Assembly (NCBI GenBank): GCA_937124505.1
Contig: CAKZKV010000181.1
Coordinates: forward strand, 1-7,761
Length of the DNA: 7,761 nt
Direction: 5' to 3'
Origin: an uncultured Alphaproteobacteria bacterium
Lineage (GTDB): Bacteria > Pseudomonadota > Alphaproteobacteria > Micavibrionales > Micavibrionaceae
Shown: piece by piece, positions 1-7,652 of the stretch
How positions within the stretch are numbered: the first letter of the stretch is position 1
Layout: each line of letters begins with the position of its first letter
Position numbers and translations under genes: made by a program
The notes under the pieces: generated by a model
The model's database searches: none
What the model was told of the DNA's origin: nothing
The model's input: only the letters and a program-made list of their open reading frames with translations

Positions 1-240
1 TTCGGCAAAGTTGCGGGCCGGACGTTTTTCTGTCCCGGCAAAAATCACGTCTTCCATCCCGTCACCGCGCATCTTTTTGGCGGAACTTTCGCCCATCGTC
101 CAGCGTAGCGCTTCGACAAGATTTGATTTCCCACAGCCGTTCGGCCCGACAATTCCTGTCAGGCCGGGTCCAATTTCAAGTTCGGTCTTGTCAATAAACG
201 ACTTAAAGCCGCTTAGACGCAAAGACTTGAAATGCAGCAT
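1..240 (-). CDS. smc: Chromosome segregation protein SMC, N-terminal fragment (runs off the window)
   Basis: SMC is the ATPase core of the condensin-like complex that compacts and helps segregate the bacterial chromosome. Only the first 80 codons are present. The product opens [15 protein letters not shown], the standard SMC start, followed by a Walker A motif GPNGCGKSN at residues 32-40 (Lys38 and Ser39 bind nucleotide phosphate). Next comes the conserved [11 protein letters not shown] segment and the DVIFAGT stretch near residue 65, both typical of SMC N-lobes. The start is supported by AAGGA six bases upstream of the ATG. It lies 29 bp after the DsbA-like gene on the same strand and is probably co-transcribed with it. 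The coiled coils, hinge and C-terminal ATPase half would lie outside the window to the left. Identification is secure; whether the gene is intact cannot be seen. Confidence 0.96.
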   Translation of the reverse strand, partial: MLHFKSLRLSGFKSFIDKTELEIGPGLTGIVGPNGCGKSNLVEALRWTMGESSAKKMRGDGMEDVIFAGTEKRPARNFAE

Positions 241-269
241 TCACGGTCCTTACTTCACAATATATTTAT

Positions 270-1142
270 TTACTCTGCTTTTTTCAAAGCACGGTCAATC
301 GCAGCTGAAAATTCCTCATAAGGTGTGTTTCCTACGATCTTTTGGAAATCATCAGTCCCGTTATCTATAATAAAGGACGGCGTTGAACTGATTTCCCATT
401 TTTTCTCAGAACGTTCCACGCGGGAAATAATTTGCTCTTCCAGTTCCTTATCAGCCAGACACGCATCAAATGCCGGTTCTGACATGCCCGCCAACTGGGC
501 ATTTTGTTTCAATCGTGATTCGAAATCACCAGTCAGCCAATTATCCTGTGTTGTAAACAAAAGTTGAAGGAAGTTAAAGTACTGGTCTTCCGGCAGGCAG
601 TGTGCAACCATAGCGCCGCGCAAGGCAGGTAAATTAAGAGGAAAGTCTACCATGACAAATTGAACTTTTCCGGTCTCAACATAGTTTTTCTTGATTTCAG
701 GATAAACCTCTTCATGAAAATGTCCGCAATGGCCACAAGAGAGAGAGCTGAACTCTATGATTTTGACAGGAGCGTCATCACTTCCCAGCGTCTTTTTCAA
801 AGGATCTTGTCCATCTTCATTAGCAGAGACAGGAGACACTTTTTCATCTGAATTATCAGATATAGTCTCCGTTGCTTCTTCTGAGCTGGCTTCTGCTGCG
901 TCATCCATAGTTCCTGATGACACAACATTTTTCTCGTCTGTTTGATTCAGAGAAGATTCTGTCGTCTCAGGGGCTGCATTTTCCTGAAGAACCCCGTCGG
1001 AAGGGAGATTATCCGAAGCCTCTGAATTAGAAATAAAGACGAGCGTTTTATAGTAAAACGGGCTCGCAGGAAAGAAAAAAAGGCCTGCTCCTGCCACGGC
1101 TAGAATGGCAAAAAACAGAATAACACTGTTTAATGATTTCAT
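270..1142 (-). CDS. Membrane-anchored DsbA-like thiol-disulfide oxidoreductase
   Basis: A 290-residue thioredoxin-fold protein of the DsbA/Thioredoxin_4 type, expected to oxidise or isomerise cysteine pairs in periplasmic proteins. Residues 7-24 form one hydrophobic segment that should act as an uncleaved anchor or signal peptide, followed by FFFPASPFYYKT. Residues about 38-115 are a long low-complexity linker rich in Ser, Asp and Glu. The catalytic domain starts near 118 and has the motif C136-G-H-C139 in FSSLSCGHCGHFH. A second cysteine pair is C182 and C228, and the likely cis-proline loop is S253-T254-P255. CGHC is the PDI-type sequence; relatives I recall more often have CPHC. The gene sits directly before smc, as such genes do in many Alphaproteobacteria. 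The first 33 residues closely match the adjacent 66-residue protein. No clear Shine-Dalgarno sequence precedes the start. The domain call is firm; the exact substrate and redox role are unknown. Confidence 0.9.
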   Translation of the reverse strand: MKSLNSVILFFAILAVAGAGLFFFPASPFYYKTLVFISNSEASDNLPSDGVLQENAAPETTESSLNQTDEKNVVSSGTMDDAAEASSEEATETISDNSDEKVSPVSANEDGQDPLKKTLGSDDAPVKIIEFSSLSCGHCGHFHEEVYPEIKKNYVETGKVQFVMVDFPLNLPALRGAMVAHCLPEDQYFNFLQLLFTTQDNWLTGDFESRLKQNAQLAGMSEPAFDACLADKELEEQIISRVERSEKKWEISSTPSFIIDNGTDDFQKIVGNTPYEEFSAAIDRALKKAE

Positions 1143-1173
1143 TGAGTCAGCTTTTTAGTTAATAAGGTTAAAA

Positions 1174-1374
1174 TTAATATGACATTTCTGCTTCTGGTTC
1201 TTCTTTAGAAGCTTCAGCCGCAGGTTGCTCTTCTGCATTTGCATCTTCAGCAGGTGCTTCCGTAACCAGAATAAATGTTTTGTAATAAAAGGGGCTTTGT
1301 GGGAAAAAGAAAACGCCAGCGCCTACAACGGCAAGAACGGCAAATAGAACGACCACTTTTGTTAATGAATCCAT
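1174..1374 (-). CDS. Small membrane-anchored acidic protein, paralogue of the DsbA-like N-terminus
   Basis: A 66-residue protein with a hydrophobic segment at residues 6-25, then FFFPQSPFYYKT, then a tail of about 30 residues rich in Ala and Glu. The first 33 residues match the start of the neighbouring DsbA-like protein (shared LAV-GAG-FFFP-SPFYYKT), but there is no thioredoxin domain and no cysteine. It is unlikely to be a frameshifted piece of that gene: it has its own stop, then 31 bp, then the full-length gene with its own anchor. The start is well supported by GAGGAG seven bases upstream. Silent differences are numerous in the shared region, which suggests an old duplication kept under selection rather than a recent copy. 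The topology is probably N-in with the acidic tail in the periplasm. No family is recognised. It may partner with or regulate the oxidoreductase, but that is inference. Confidence 0.75.
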   Translation of the reverse strand: MDSLTKVVVLFAVLAVVGAGVFFFPQSPFYYKTFILVTEAPAEDANAEEQPAAEASKEEPEAEMSY

Positions 1375-1381
1375 AATTTCA

Positions 1382-1387
1382 CTCCTC
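1382..1387 (-). promoter_or_regulatory. Ribosome binding site of the 66-residue gene
   Basis: GAGGAG on the minus strand, seven bases before the ATG. It is the best Shine-Dalgarno sequence in the leftward gene cluster and shows that this short reading frame is really translated. The neighbouring genes at 1142 and 2112 lack a comparable site. Confidence 0.7.
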
Positions 1388-1482
1388 GTAAAGGTTTATT
1401 TCATGCACGATATCTGCATTTCTTGATCAACTCCAGTAAAAAACACATTGTTTTTTTAGTTTCTTGTGGATGAACCTGCGAA

Positions 1483-2112
1483 TCAGCTCTCCCCCAAAAG
1501 GAAGATATGGATGGCATTTCCTTGTTTTTGAGAGGGAAGGGCCTGCACATCCAGATCTGTTAAAGCGATGCCGTTTTGCAACAGGTATTCCCTGACTTTC
1601 AGGGCGCGGTCCATTGCGGGCTTATTACTTTGTCCATCAGAAAAAGACTGGATTCGTATCTTTCCGTGATAAAAGCCTGTTTTTATTGTCTTAAGGGTAT
1701 CTTCCAGAATTTGTTGATGCGCCGGTTCCAGATTTCTTTGTTCCGTATGCTGAAACATCAGGGTCATAAAAGGAATATCAGGATTATATTCAACAGTGAC
1801 CGGGGGGGGCTGCGCTTTTTGTTTCTCTTCAAGTGTTACTATTTTTGGTGCGGGCTGAGGCGGAAGCATTGTTGTGACAATCACTTCTTTCTTGATTTCT
1901 CCGGCGGGAACGGCGGGCATTTTAGGACCTGCATTTCCAGAAATAACAATTGCGGGTTTCTTTTCCTGTTCAACGGGACGGTATTGATCCTGATCTTCTG
2001 CTTTTTTGATCTTGAAAAAGTTTGAAAGACTAAAGCCTCTGTTTTCCTCGGCGAAAGCAGGGAAGGCCGAGATATATGCCGTCATAAAGAGAAAAAGGCA
2101 TAGATATTTCAT
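1483..2112 (-). CDS. Secreted protein with proline-rich linker and degenerate OmpA-like C-terminal domain
   Basis: A 209-residue exported protein. Residues 1-21 are a signal peptide with likely cleavage after AFA. Residues about 23-110 are low in predicted structure and rich in Pro, Lys and Glu, including PPQPAP and a PPP run at 102-104. Residues about 113-206 resemble an OmpA-like peptidoglycan-binding fold: a strand at FMTLMF, a helix, then IRIQSFSDGQSN, the helix with DRALKVREYLLQNGI, and a final strand NAIHIFLL. Asp159 and Arg169 are candidates for the diaminopimelate-contacting pair, but the loop between them is about four residues shorter than in E. coli OmpA, so binding may be altered or lost. 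It starts 15 bp after the suhB-like stop with no clear Shine-Dalgarno sequence, suggesting translational coupling. The eight-C run coding for the prolines is a possible slippage point. The domain assignment is moderate; the role in the envelope is unproven. Confidence 0.75.
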   Translation of the reverse strand: MKYLCLFLFMTAYISAFPAFAEENRGFSLSNFFKIKKAEDQDQYRPVEQEKKPAIVISGNAGPKMPAVPAGEIKKEVIVTTMLPPQPAPKIVTLEEKQKAQPPPVTVEYNPDIPFMTLMFQHTEQRNLEPAHQQILEDTLKTIKTGFYHGKIRIQSFSDGQSNKPAMDRALKVREYLLQNGIALTDLDVQALPSQKQGNAIHIFLLGES

Positions 2113-2127
2113 CTGCGTACTATAAGC

Positions 2128-2928
2128 CTATTGTGGCAGTTTCATCAAGAACTCTCTGATGCCCTGATTTCCGGCGATGAGGTTTCCATCAAAGACGGGA
2201 TGTTTTCCACGGTTGAGAGGTTCAACAAATCCCCCTGCTTCTTTAACCATAATATATCCGGCGGCCAGATCCCAGGGATTCAGGTCGCGTTCCCAATACC
2301 CGTCATAGCGCCCGGCGGCCACATACGCCATATCCAGAGCCGCAGCACCAAAGCGGCGCATGCCGGATGTAAAGCGATAAACAGGTTCGGCTTCTTTTTG
2401 GTAGGTCGGAATATCTTTCTTTCCGGCAAACGGTGACCCTCCTGCAATCAGGCAGGTCGCGATTTCAGTGCGTCCTGAAACACGCAGGCGTTTGCGTTTT
2501 GAAAAAGCGCCATTTCCTTTTTCAGCCGTAAACCATTCGTCTTTGATCGGGTCGGCAATCAGCCCGGCAATGATTTCACTTTTGCCGTCTTTACGTTCTT
2601 CCAGACCAATAGAAATACACCAGTGCGGCAGGCCATGCAGAAAGTTTGTCGTTCCATCCAGCGGGTCAATGATCCAGCGATGTTGATAATCTTCACGGCC
2701 TGATCTTCCGCCTTCTTCCATCAGGAAAGCATAATCCGGGCGGTCGCGGAGCAGGTTGTCATGAATAATCTCTTCTGCACGTTTATCTGCGGCGGAGACA
2801 AAATCTGCCGGCCCCTTACGGGAGACCTGCAAGTTTTCCACTTCACCAAAGTCGCGTATCAGGGAACGGGCTGCTTTTTCCGCGGCACGAAGCATAATAG
2901 TCATGTTGGGAGAATTTATATGAGCCAT
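2128..2928 (-). CDS. suhB: Inositol monophosphatase family protein (SuhB-like)
   Basis: A 266-residue Mg2+-dependent phosphatase of the inositol monophosphatase superfamily, expected in the cytoplasm, that removes phosphate from inositol phosphate or a similar small substrate. The signature is WIIDPLDGTTNF at residues 85-96, with metal ligands Asp88 and Asp91. Further ligands are Glu71 in the MEEGG loop and Asp220 in PWDLAAG. The N-terminal stretch VSRKGPADFVSAADKRAEE at 35-53 is typical of the alphaproteobacterial group annotated as suhB. Length is normal. The ATG is preceded by AAGGA with six bases between. E. coli SuhB also acts in rRNA antitermination, but whether this protein does cannot be read from sequence. 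Relatives act on other substrates (CysQ, HisN types), so the exact substrate is open. It lies 31 bp after the lipoprotein gene and near efp, an association I recall from other Alphaproteobacteria. Confidence 0.93.
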   Translation of the reverse strand: MAHINSPNMTIMLRAAEKAARSLIRDFGEVENLQVSRKGPADFVSAADKRAEEIIHDNLLRDRPDYAFLMEEGGRSGREDYQHRWIIDPLDGTTNFLHGLPHWCISIGLEERKDGKSEIIAGLIADPIKDEWFTAEKGNGAFSKRKRLRVSGRTEIATCLIAGGSPFAGKKDIPTYQKEAEPVYRFTSGMRRFGAAALDMAYVAAGRYDGYWERDLNPWDLAAGYIMVKEAGGFVEPLNRGKHPVFDGNLIAGNQGIREFLMKLPQ

Positions 2929-2959
2929 GGACGATCCTTAGGTGTTTTAAATAATAATT

Positions 2960-3358
2960 TTATTTAGCAGGGTAAAAATTTGAAACAGTAAAATAGTGAC
3001 ATGTCACGGGTTCGGGGTCTCCGTTTATATCAATCGGGCGTTGTTCCATCGCATTAAATTTTCTTTCTTCGGTAACGAAATGCCCCGTTACTTCAAATGT
3101 TTTACCGGAAAAATACCCCGGGGTATGTTCCGGCATGTTCTGAAAACGGAGGCCGAATTTCTGGCCATTATCTGAGCGCGTGAAAGTGTAAGAATAACAA
3201 AGCGAAGGGACGTCTTTTGCCTGAGCCGTCCATTCGATCATGCCTGTAAAATGTTGAGTGCCTGCCTCTGTGCAACCTATTAAAAGGGTTCCCTGTAAAA
3301 GCACAAGAAACATGAACGTTTTACTCTTTCTCGCCATATATTTCTGCAATGTGAGCAT
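2960..3358 (-). CDS. Putative lipoprotein of unknown function
   Basis: A 132-residue protein with a basic N-terminus (MARKSK at 8-13), a hydrophobic stretch 14-27 and a lipobox L-I-G-C with Cys29 as the expected lipidated residue. The mature part of about 104 residues looks beta-rich (alternating FGLRFQ, TFEVTGHFV, HYFTVSNFY) and has two cysteines, Cys54 and Cys120, which could form a disulfide. I do not recognise a family. The start ATG shares its A with the efp stop (TAATG), so translation is probably coupled to efp. An internal ATG at codon 8 would give a more usual signal peptide but lacks a clear ribosome site. It is followed 31 bp later by suhB. With a DsbA-like protein encoded in the same cluster, oxidative folding of this protein is possible, but that is inference. 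Confidence 0.75.
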   Translation of the reverse strand: MLTLQKYMARKSKTFMFLVLLQGTLLIGCTEAGTQHFTGMIEWTAQAKDVPSLCYSYTFTRSDNGQKFGLRFQNMPEHTPGYFSGKTFEVTGHFVTEERKFNAMEQRPIDINGDPEPVTCHYFTVSNFYPAK

Positions 3359-3924
3359 TAGTCCTTCGCTCGTTCTACATAAGTACCATCTGCCGTTTTC
3401 ACGACGATGCGTGTGCCTTGTTCAATAAAGGGAGGAACCATCACTTTTACGCCATTATCGAGGATGGCGGGCTTATACGATGTTGTTGCGGTCTGGCCTT
3501 TGACAACGGGTTCCGCTTCAACAATTTCACACGCGACGCTGTCCGGCAAAGTGATGCCGAGAGGTTGGCCTTCGTATGTTTCCACTTCAACGGTCATGCC
3601 ATCTTGTAAAAAAGCAGCAGAGAAGCCGATTAAATCAGGATCGACCATGAATTGTTCAAAGCTTTCATTGTTCATAAAATGACATCCGTCATCGTCTCTG
3701 TAAAGAAACTGGCAGTCATGTTGTTCCAGACGAACGCGCTCAACGGTTTCCTGTGTGCGGAAAGTTACATTGTCCTTGTTGCCGCTTTTAATATCTTTCA
3801 TTTCAATCTTGATTACGGCGGCGCCTTTACCAGGCGTCAGGATTTCACTTTTTGTGACGACCATCAATTTTCCATTATAGTCCAAGACGTTTCCGGCGCG
3901 CAGGGTGTTTGCATTTACTTTCAT
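3358..3924 (-). CDS. efp: Translation elongation factor P
   Basis: EF-P binds the ribosome between the P and E sites and relieves stalling at consecutive prolines. The 188-residue length is standard. The N-terminal KOW-like domain (about 1-64) carries the tip loop TPGKGAA with Lys33, equivalent to E. coli Lys34, the residue that is modified in many species. The middle OB domain has CHFMNNESFEQF. The C-terminal OB domain has the family signature around KPAILDNGVKVMVPPFIEQG. The ATG is preceded by GGGAAG with six bases between. It starts 15 bp after the dciA stop and overlaps the lipoprotein start by one base. No lysine-modifying genes (epmA, epmB) lie in this window, so the modification state of Lys33 is unknown. 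The nearby OmpA-like gene has a PPP motif, a likely EF-P-dependent site. Confidence 0.97.
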   Translation of the reverse strand: MKVNANTLRAGNVLDYNGKLMVVTKSEILTPGKGAAVIKIEMKDIKSGNKDNVTFRTQETVERVRLEQHDCQFLYRDDDGCHFMNNESFEQFMVDPDLIGFSAAFLQDGMTVEVETYEGQPLGITLPDSVACEIVEAEPVVKGQTATTSYKPAILDNGVKVMVPPFIEQGTRIVVKTADGTYVERAKD

Positions 3925-3939
3925 ATTCAGCTTCCCAAT

Positions 3940-4425
3940 TTAAGTTCTGGCAGATTGATACAGGCTTTGGCCAAATTGTTCAAGTCTTTCTCGCAGGCCT
4001 TCATCAGTAATATTCTTGAGCATCTCGTTTATCTCTTCCTGATTGGCAAAAGATATTCTGGTGGATTTATTGGCCGTAGAGGCTTTTTGAAAGGTATGAT
4101 TCTGGGTGATTTTGATGTCAGTGACGATGCGCTCCCCAAACAAATGTTCAATTCGTCCAAGGATGCGTTCTTTTTGATAAGAAAGGGGCAGGGCATATGC
4201 GCTGTAGGTGATCAGGCAAAGGGTTACTTCAATATCGTATTTTTGCTGGCTGTTTTTCTTGTTTACGGGGCGGGTTTTCAGGGCAACAGGAAGTGCTTTA
4301 TTGGCATAATCTGCACCGATAATCTCTGGCCAATACGCATATATTCGCCCCAGTTTCATATATTTTCTTTGAAAAACTGGCTTTGAAAGCGAAATAACAC
4401 TTTTCGAAAGGGGTTTTAATGACAT
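3940..4425 (-). CDS. dciA: DUF721 family protein, probable DciA-like helicase-loading factor
   Basis: A 161-residue protein with a DUF721 domain. Visible landmarks are the basic N-terminus SKPVFQRKYMKLG, the core YWPEIIGADYANKALPVAL at about 31-49, a strand IEVTLCLITYSAYALPLSY, and the ILGRIEHLFGERIVTDIKI segment at about 88-106, followed by a charged helical tail. DUF721 includes DciA, which helps place the replicative helicase DnaB in bacteria that lack DnaC or DnaI. In Alphaproteobacteria a DUF721 gene next to mutY is common, as here. Start codons of this gene and mutY are only 9 bp apart on opposite strands, so its promoter must lie inside the mutY reading frame. I see no Shine-Dalgarno sequence before the ATG, but the N-terminal match supports this start. 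The family is firm; DciA function is inferred. Confidence 0.8.
   Translation of the reverse strand: MSLKPLSKSVISLSKPVFQRKYMKLGRIYAYWPEIIGADYANKALPVALKTRPVNKKNSQQKYDIEVTLCLITYSAYALPLSYQKERILGRIEHLFGERIVTDIKITQNHTFQKASTANKSTRISFANQEEINEMLKNITDEGLRERLEQFGQSLYQSART
4369..4398 (+). promoter_or_regulatory. Possible sigma-70 promoter for mutY
   Basis: TTGAAA at 4369-4374 and AATAAC at 4393-4398 are separated by 18 bp. The predicted transcript would start near 4405, giving a leader of about 30 bases before mutY. The elements lie inside the start of the dciA reading frame, which is unavoidable given the 9 bp between the divergent starts. Matches are 5/6 and 4/6 to consensus; this is a weak call. Confidence 0.25.
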
Positions 4426-4430
4426 ATTGA
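4407..4430 (+). promoter_or_regulatory. Ribosome site and three-codon mini-ORF upstream of mutY
   Basis: AAAGGGG at 4407-4413 lies five bases before an ATG at 4419 that begins a three-codon frame (Met-Thr-Tyr, stop at 4428-4430). mutY starts four bases after this stop, in a different frame, and has no Shine-Dalgarno sequence at its own ATG. Ribosomes could load on the mini-ORF and reinitiate at mutY. The same bases also encode the start of dciA on the other strand, so chance is possible. Confidence 0.3.
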
Positions 4431-4434
4431 AACT

Positions 4435-5532
4435 ATGGCGCTTACGGCAGAAAATCTCAAGGCAAATGATCCGGACTTGATTAATGTGGAAAGTTTTCGC
4501 CGGGCGATGTTAAATTGGTATAAAGAAAACGCTCGCCGCCTTCCCTGGCGCGCTGTATTTGGGGACAAACCTGATCCTTATCATGAATGGTTGTCAGAGA
4601 TCATGTTGCAGCAAACAGTTGTGAAGGCTGTTATTCCTTACTTTTTAAAGTTTACGGAATTGTGGCCGACAATCCATGATCTGGCTAATGCTCCTCAGGA
4701 AGACGTGATGCGGGAATGGGCCGGGCTTGGGTATTACGCCCGCGCCAGAAATCTTCATAAATGTGCTCAAATGATATCAAAAGAGTATCAAGGCAAGTTT
4801 CCTGAGGAGGAGGCGGAACTGAAAAAATTGCCGGGTATTGGACCTTACACAGCAGCGGCGATTATGGGTATATCGTTCGAAAAGCCATCAGTGGTGATGG
4901 ATGGTAATATTGAGCGGGTTCTGGTCAGGGTGTTTGGTCATAAAAAGCCCGTTCGCGAAAGTAAAAAAGAAGTGTATGCCTATGCCGCCCATTTAAGTGA
5001 AGGACGTACTGATTATCCCGGGGAGTACGCTCAAGGCCTTATGGATCTTGGTGCAATGATCTGTACGCCTATCTCACCCAAGTGTGGTATGTGTCCAATA
5101 AGAGCGTTCTGCAAGGCACGATCTGAAAATATTCAAGAGACCCTACCTGTTAAAGCAAAAAAAATAAGCCGGCCTGTTAAGTACGGAACACTCTATTTTA
5201 TTGAAAATTCCAAAGGGGAATTACTGCTTGAAAAAAGGCCGGGAACAGGACTGCTTGGTAGTATGGTCGGAGTGCCGGGAAGTGAATGGATGGACAAGCC
5301 TGCAGATATCGCTGGAAAACTTGAAAAATTTCAAATTAATCATACTTTTACCCATTTTCATTTAATATTGGATGGTGTCTCTCTCTCCGAAAAAGACAAA
5401 TCAGTTATGGCTGATAAAGAATATTTTTGGATGAGGCCGGATACATATGGTAAAATTGGATTGCCAACAGTATTTAAGAAATCAATCAAGCTGTACTTGC
5501 AATTAAAATATAAGGACAAATGGATATTATGA
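4435..5532 (+). CDS. mutY: A/G-specific adenine DNA glycosylase MutY
   Basis: MutY removes adenine mispaired with 8-oxoguanine, preventing G:C to T:A mutations. The 365-residue length is normal. Landmarks in order: RLPWR at 35-39; SEIMLQQT at 54-61 with catalytic Glu55; helix-hairpin-helix LPGIGPYTAAAI at 132-143; VMDGNIERVL with catalytic Asp156; and the [4Fe-4S] cluster Cys210-x6-Cys217-x2-Cys220-x5-Cys226. The C-terminal NUDIX-like domain (about 234-360), which recognises 8-oxoguanine, has LLLEKRPGTGLLGSMVGVPG and the HTFTHFHL motif. All key residues are present, so the enzyme should be active. The start at 4435 leaves about 20 residues before the first conserved segment; there is no local Shine-Dalgarno sequence. 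It diverges from dciA, and its last codons overlap the start of the downstream exported-protein gene, so the two are probably co-transcribed. Confidence 0.97.
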   Translation: MALTAENLKANDPDLINVESFRRAMLNWYKENARRLPWRAVFGDKPDPYHEWLSEIMLQQTVVKAVIPYFLKFTELWPTIHDLANAPQEDVMREWAGLGYYARARNLHKCAQMISKEYQGKFPEEEAELKKLPGIGPYTAAAIMGISFEKPSVVMDGNIERVLVRVFGHKKPVRESKKEVYAYAAHLSEGRTDYPGEYAQGLMDLGAMICTPISPKCGMCPIRAFCKARSENIQETLPVKAKKISRPVKYGTLYFIENSKGELLLEKRPGTGLLGSMVGVPGSEWMDKPADIAGKLEKFQINHTFTHFHLILDGVSLSEKDKSVMADKEYFWMRPDTYGKIGLPTVFKKSIKLYLQLKYKDKWIL

Positions 5533-6464
5533 CTACAAGTTTCAAGAAAACACTTCTTTTTTCGCTCTCGATTTTACTTGCAACGATTGCTTTTAGTCAT
5601 CAGAAAGCGTTTTCTACACAGGAAAGTGAGCAAAGTTCGGCTGGAGATCAGATAAAGGTTGGAGAGGATCCAGACGATGCATCTGTGGGAGGAATTCGTG
5701 GCTTGAGGAATGCTATCAATTTTAAAGGAGATGACTACAAGTACGGGAATTATCCGAATACGACGTATTTATACTGGTCATTCGGTTTGCCTGATATCTC
5801 TAATGACAGTCATGTAGACTATTTTTTACAAGTTAATGAATGCGAGCTTTTTAAAAAATATTATGGGAATGAGTTTGAATGGGGGCCCTTAAGAGAAACG
5901 ACGAGAGAATTTTTAAGTAATAAAAGAGATAAATTTTCACGCAAATTATATTTTGATCTTCCTATTAAAGTAGGACAATATAATATTGAAAATGGACATT
6001 TTGGCGTTATAAGTACAAATTTCAACAGTGGACAAAGAGATTTCTTCCCTTATTTAGATACTAGACAAGCTGTTAATTGTGGAATTGGTCGGGGTGTTAA
6101 ACAGGAGGATAAGTTTTTTTACGTATATCCGCTTGAGCCTGTGTTTCGTTTTATTCGTCCTCTGATGGTTCCTCATATTAAAGTAGATGAAGAAACTGCC
6201 AAGGAATTGGTTCAAGGCTGGAAAGACGTTTACACTAACCTGGATCAAAATAGATTTTTGGCAATTCGTTTATTTATAACTGTTACAAAATATTCAGGGT
6301 TTCAAGATTTTCAGAAGGAAGACAATGTTCCTGTCTTTTTGTCATATATTAACGGCTATCAAATATATAAAACTATGAACATGCAGGAATTGCTCTATAC
6401 AAAAAGCTATAAAACACGTCGTAAAGATAAAACTTCTAACAATAGTGCCGTAGAAGATGATGAA

Positions 6465-6473
<9 letters not shown>
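5520..6473 (+). CDS. Exported protein of unknown function, coupled to mutY
   Basis: A 317-residue protein with a signal peptide: basic SFKK, a hydrophobic stretch at 11-25, and likely cleavage near AFS-TQ at residue 32. A short polar Glu/Gln/Ser/Asp segment (33-58) precedes a globular region rich in aromatic residues. Notable stretches are YLYWSFGLPDISNDSHVDYF, VNECELFKKYYGNEFEWGPLRETTREFL and YVYPLEPVFRFIRPLMVP. There are two cysteines, Cys108 and Cys187, possibly a disulfide. The tail is charged, Lys/Arg then acidic. I vaguely recall similar patterns in proteins labelled DUF4852, but cannot confirm this. Two starts are possible: ATG at 5520, or ATG at 5529, which forms an ATGA overlap with the mutY stop and gives a more typical signal peptide. 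AAGGA at 5512-5516 lies 3 or 12 bases away respectively. The gene looks more AT-rich than its neighbours and ends 2 bp from ccrM. Confidence 0.8.
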
Positions 6474-7588
<1,115 letters not shown>

Positions 7589-7592
7589 TTAT

Positions 7593-7597
7593 TCCTT
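7593..7597 (-). promoter_or_regulatory. Ribosome binding site of ccrM
   Basis: AAGGA on the minus strand, seven bases before the ATG at 7585. It supports the chosen start, as no upstream in-frame start has a better site. Confidence 0.7.
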
Positions 7598-7618
7598 CTT
7601 GATTTAAATTGTCGAATC

Positions 7619-7647
7619 ACTAAATAAAAAACAGGACTCCTTGTCAA
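7619..7647 (-). promoter_or_regulatory. ccrM: Sigma-70 promoter of ccrM
   Basis: On the minus strand a perfect -35 box TTGACA (7642-7647) is followed after 17 bp by TTTAGT (7619-7624; 4 of 6 to consensus). The start of transcription would be near 7612, giving a leader of about 27 bases before the ATG. A GANTC site lies inside the spacer and another abuts the -10 box on its downstream side. Confidence 0.65.
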
Positions 7648-7652
7648 GTTAA

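Noticed and set aside
11..370. A plus-strand open frame opposite the smc start and the end of the DsbA-like gene
   Set aside because: It crosses two firmly identified minus-strand genes and resembles no protein family.
1142..1174. The 66-residue frame and the DsbA-like gene as one gene broken by a frameshift
   Set aside because: The full-length gene has its own start and complete anchor, so the short frame is a separate gene and not a lost N-terminus.
1403..1419. ATGCA-N7-TGCAT inverted repeat upstream of the 66-residue gene
   Set aside because: Arms of five bases are expected by chance at this scale, and I could not place a convincing promoter beside it.
1438..1456. Inverted repeat of A6CA and TGT6 with a 3-base loop in the gap before the 66-residue gene
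   Set aside because: The stem has a single G:C pair, so it would be too weak for a terminator; the pattern is explained by A and T runs.
3652..4386. A long plus-strand open frame of 244 codons opposite efp and the DUF721 gene
   Set aside because: Both minus-strand genes have clear family matches; the plus-strand translation is rich in Phe and Ile with no recognisable domain, as expected for an antisense shadow.
4367..4410. Three similar elements (CTTTGAAA twice, CTTTTCGAAAG) near the mutY/dciA divergence
   Set aside because: They coincide with repeated Ser-Lys codons in the dciA N-terminus, so a regulatory repeat is not needed to explain them.
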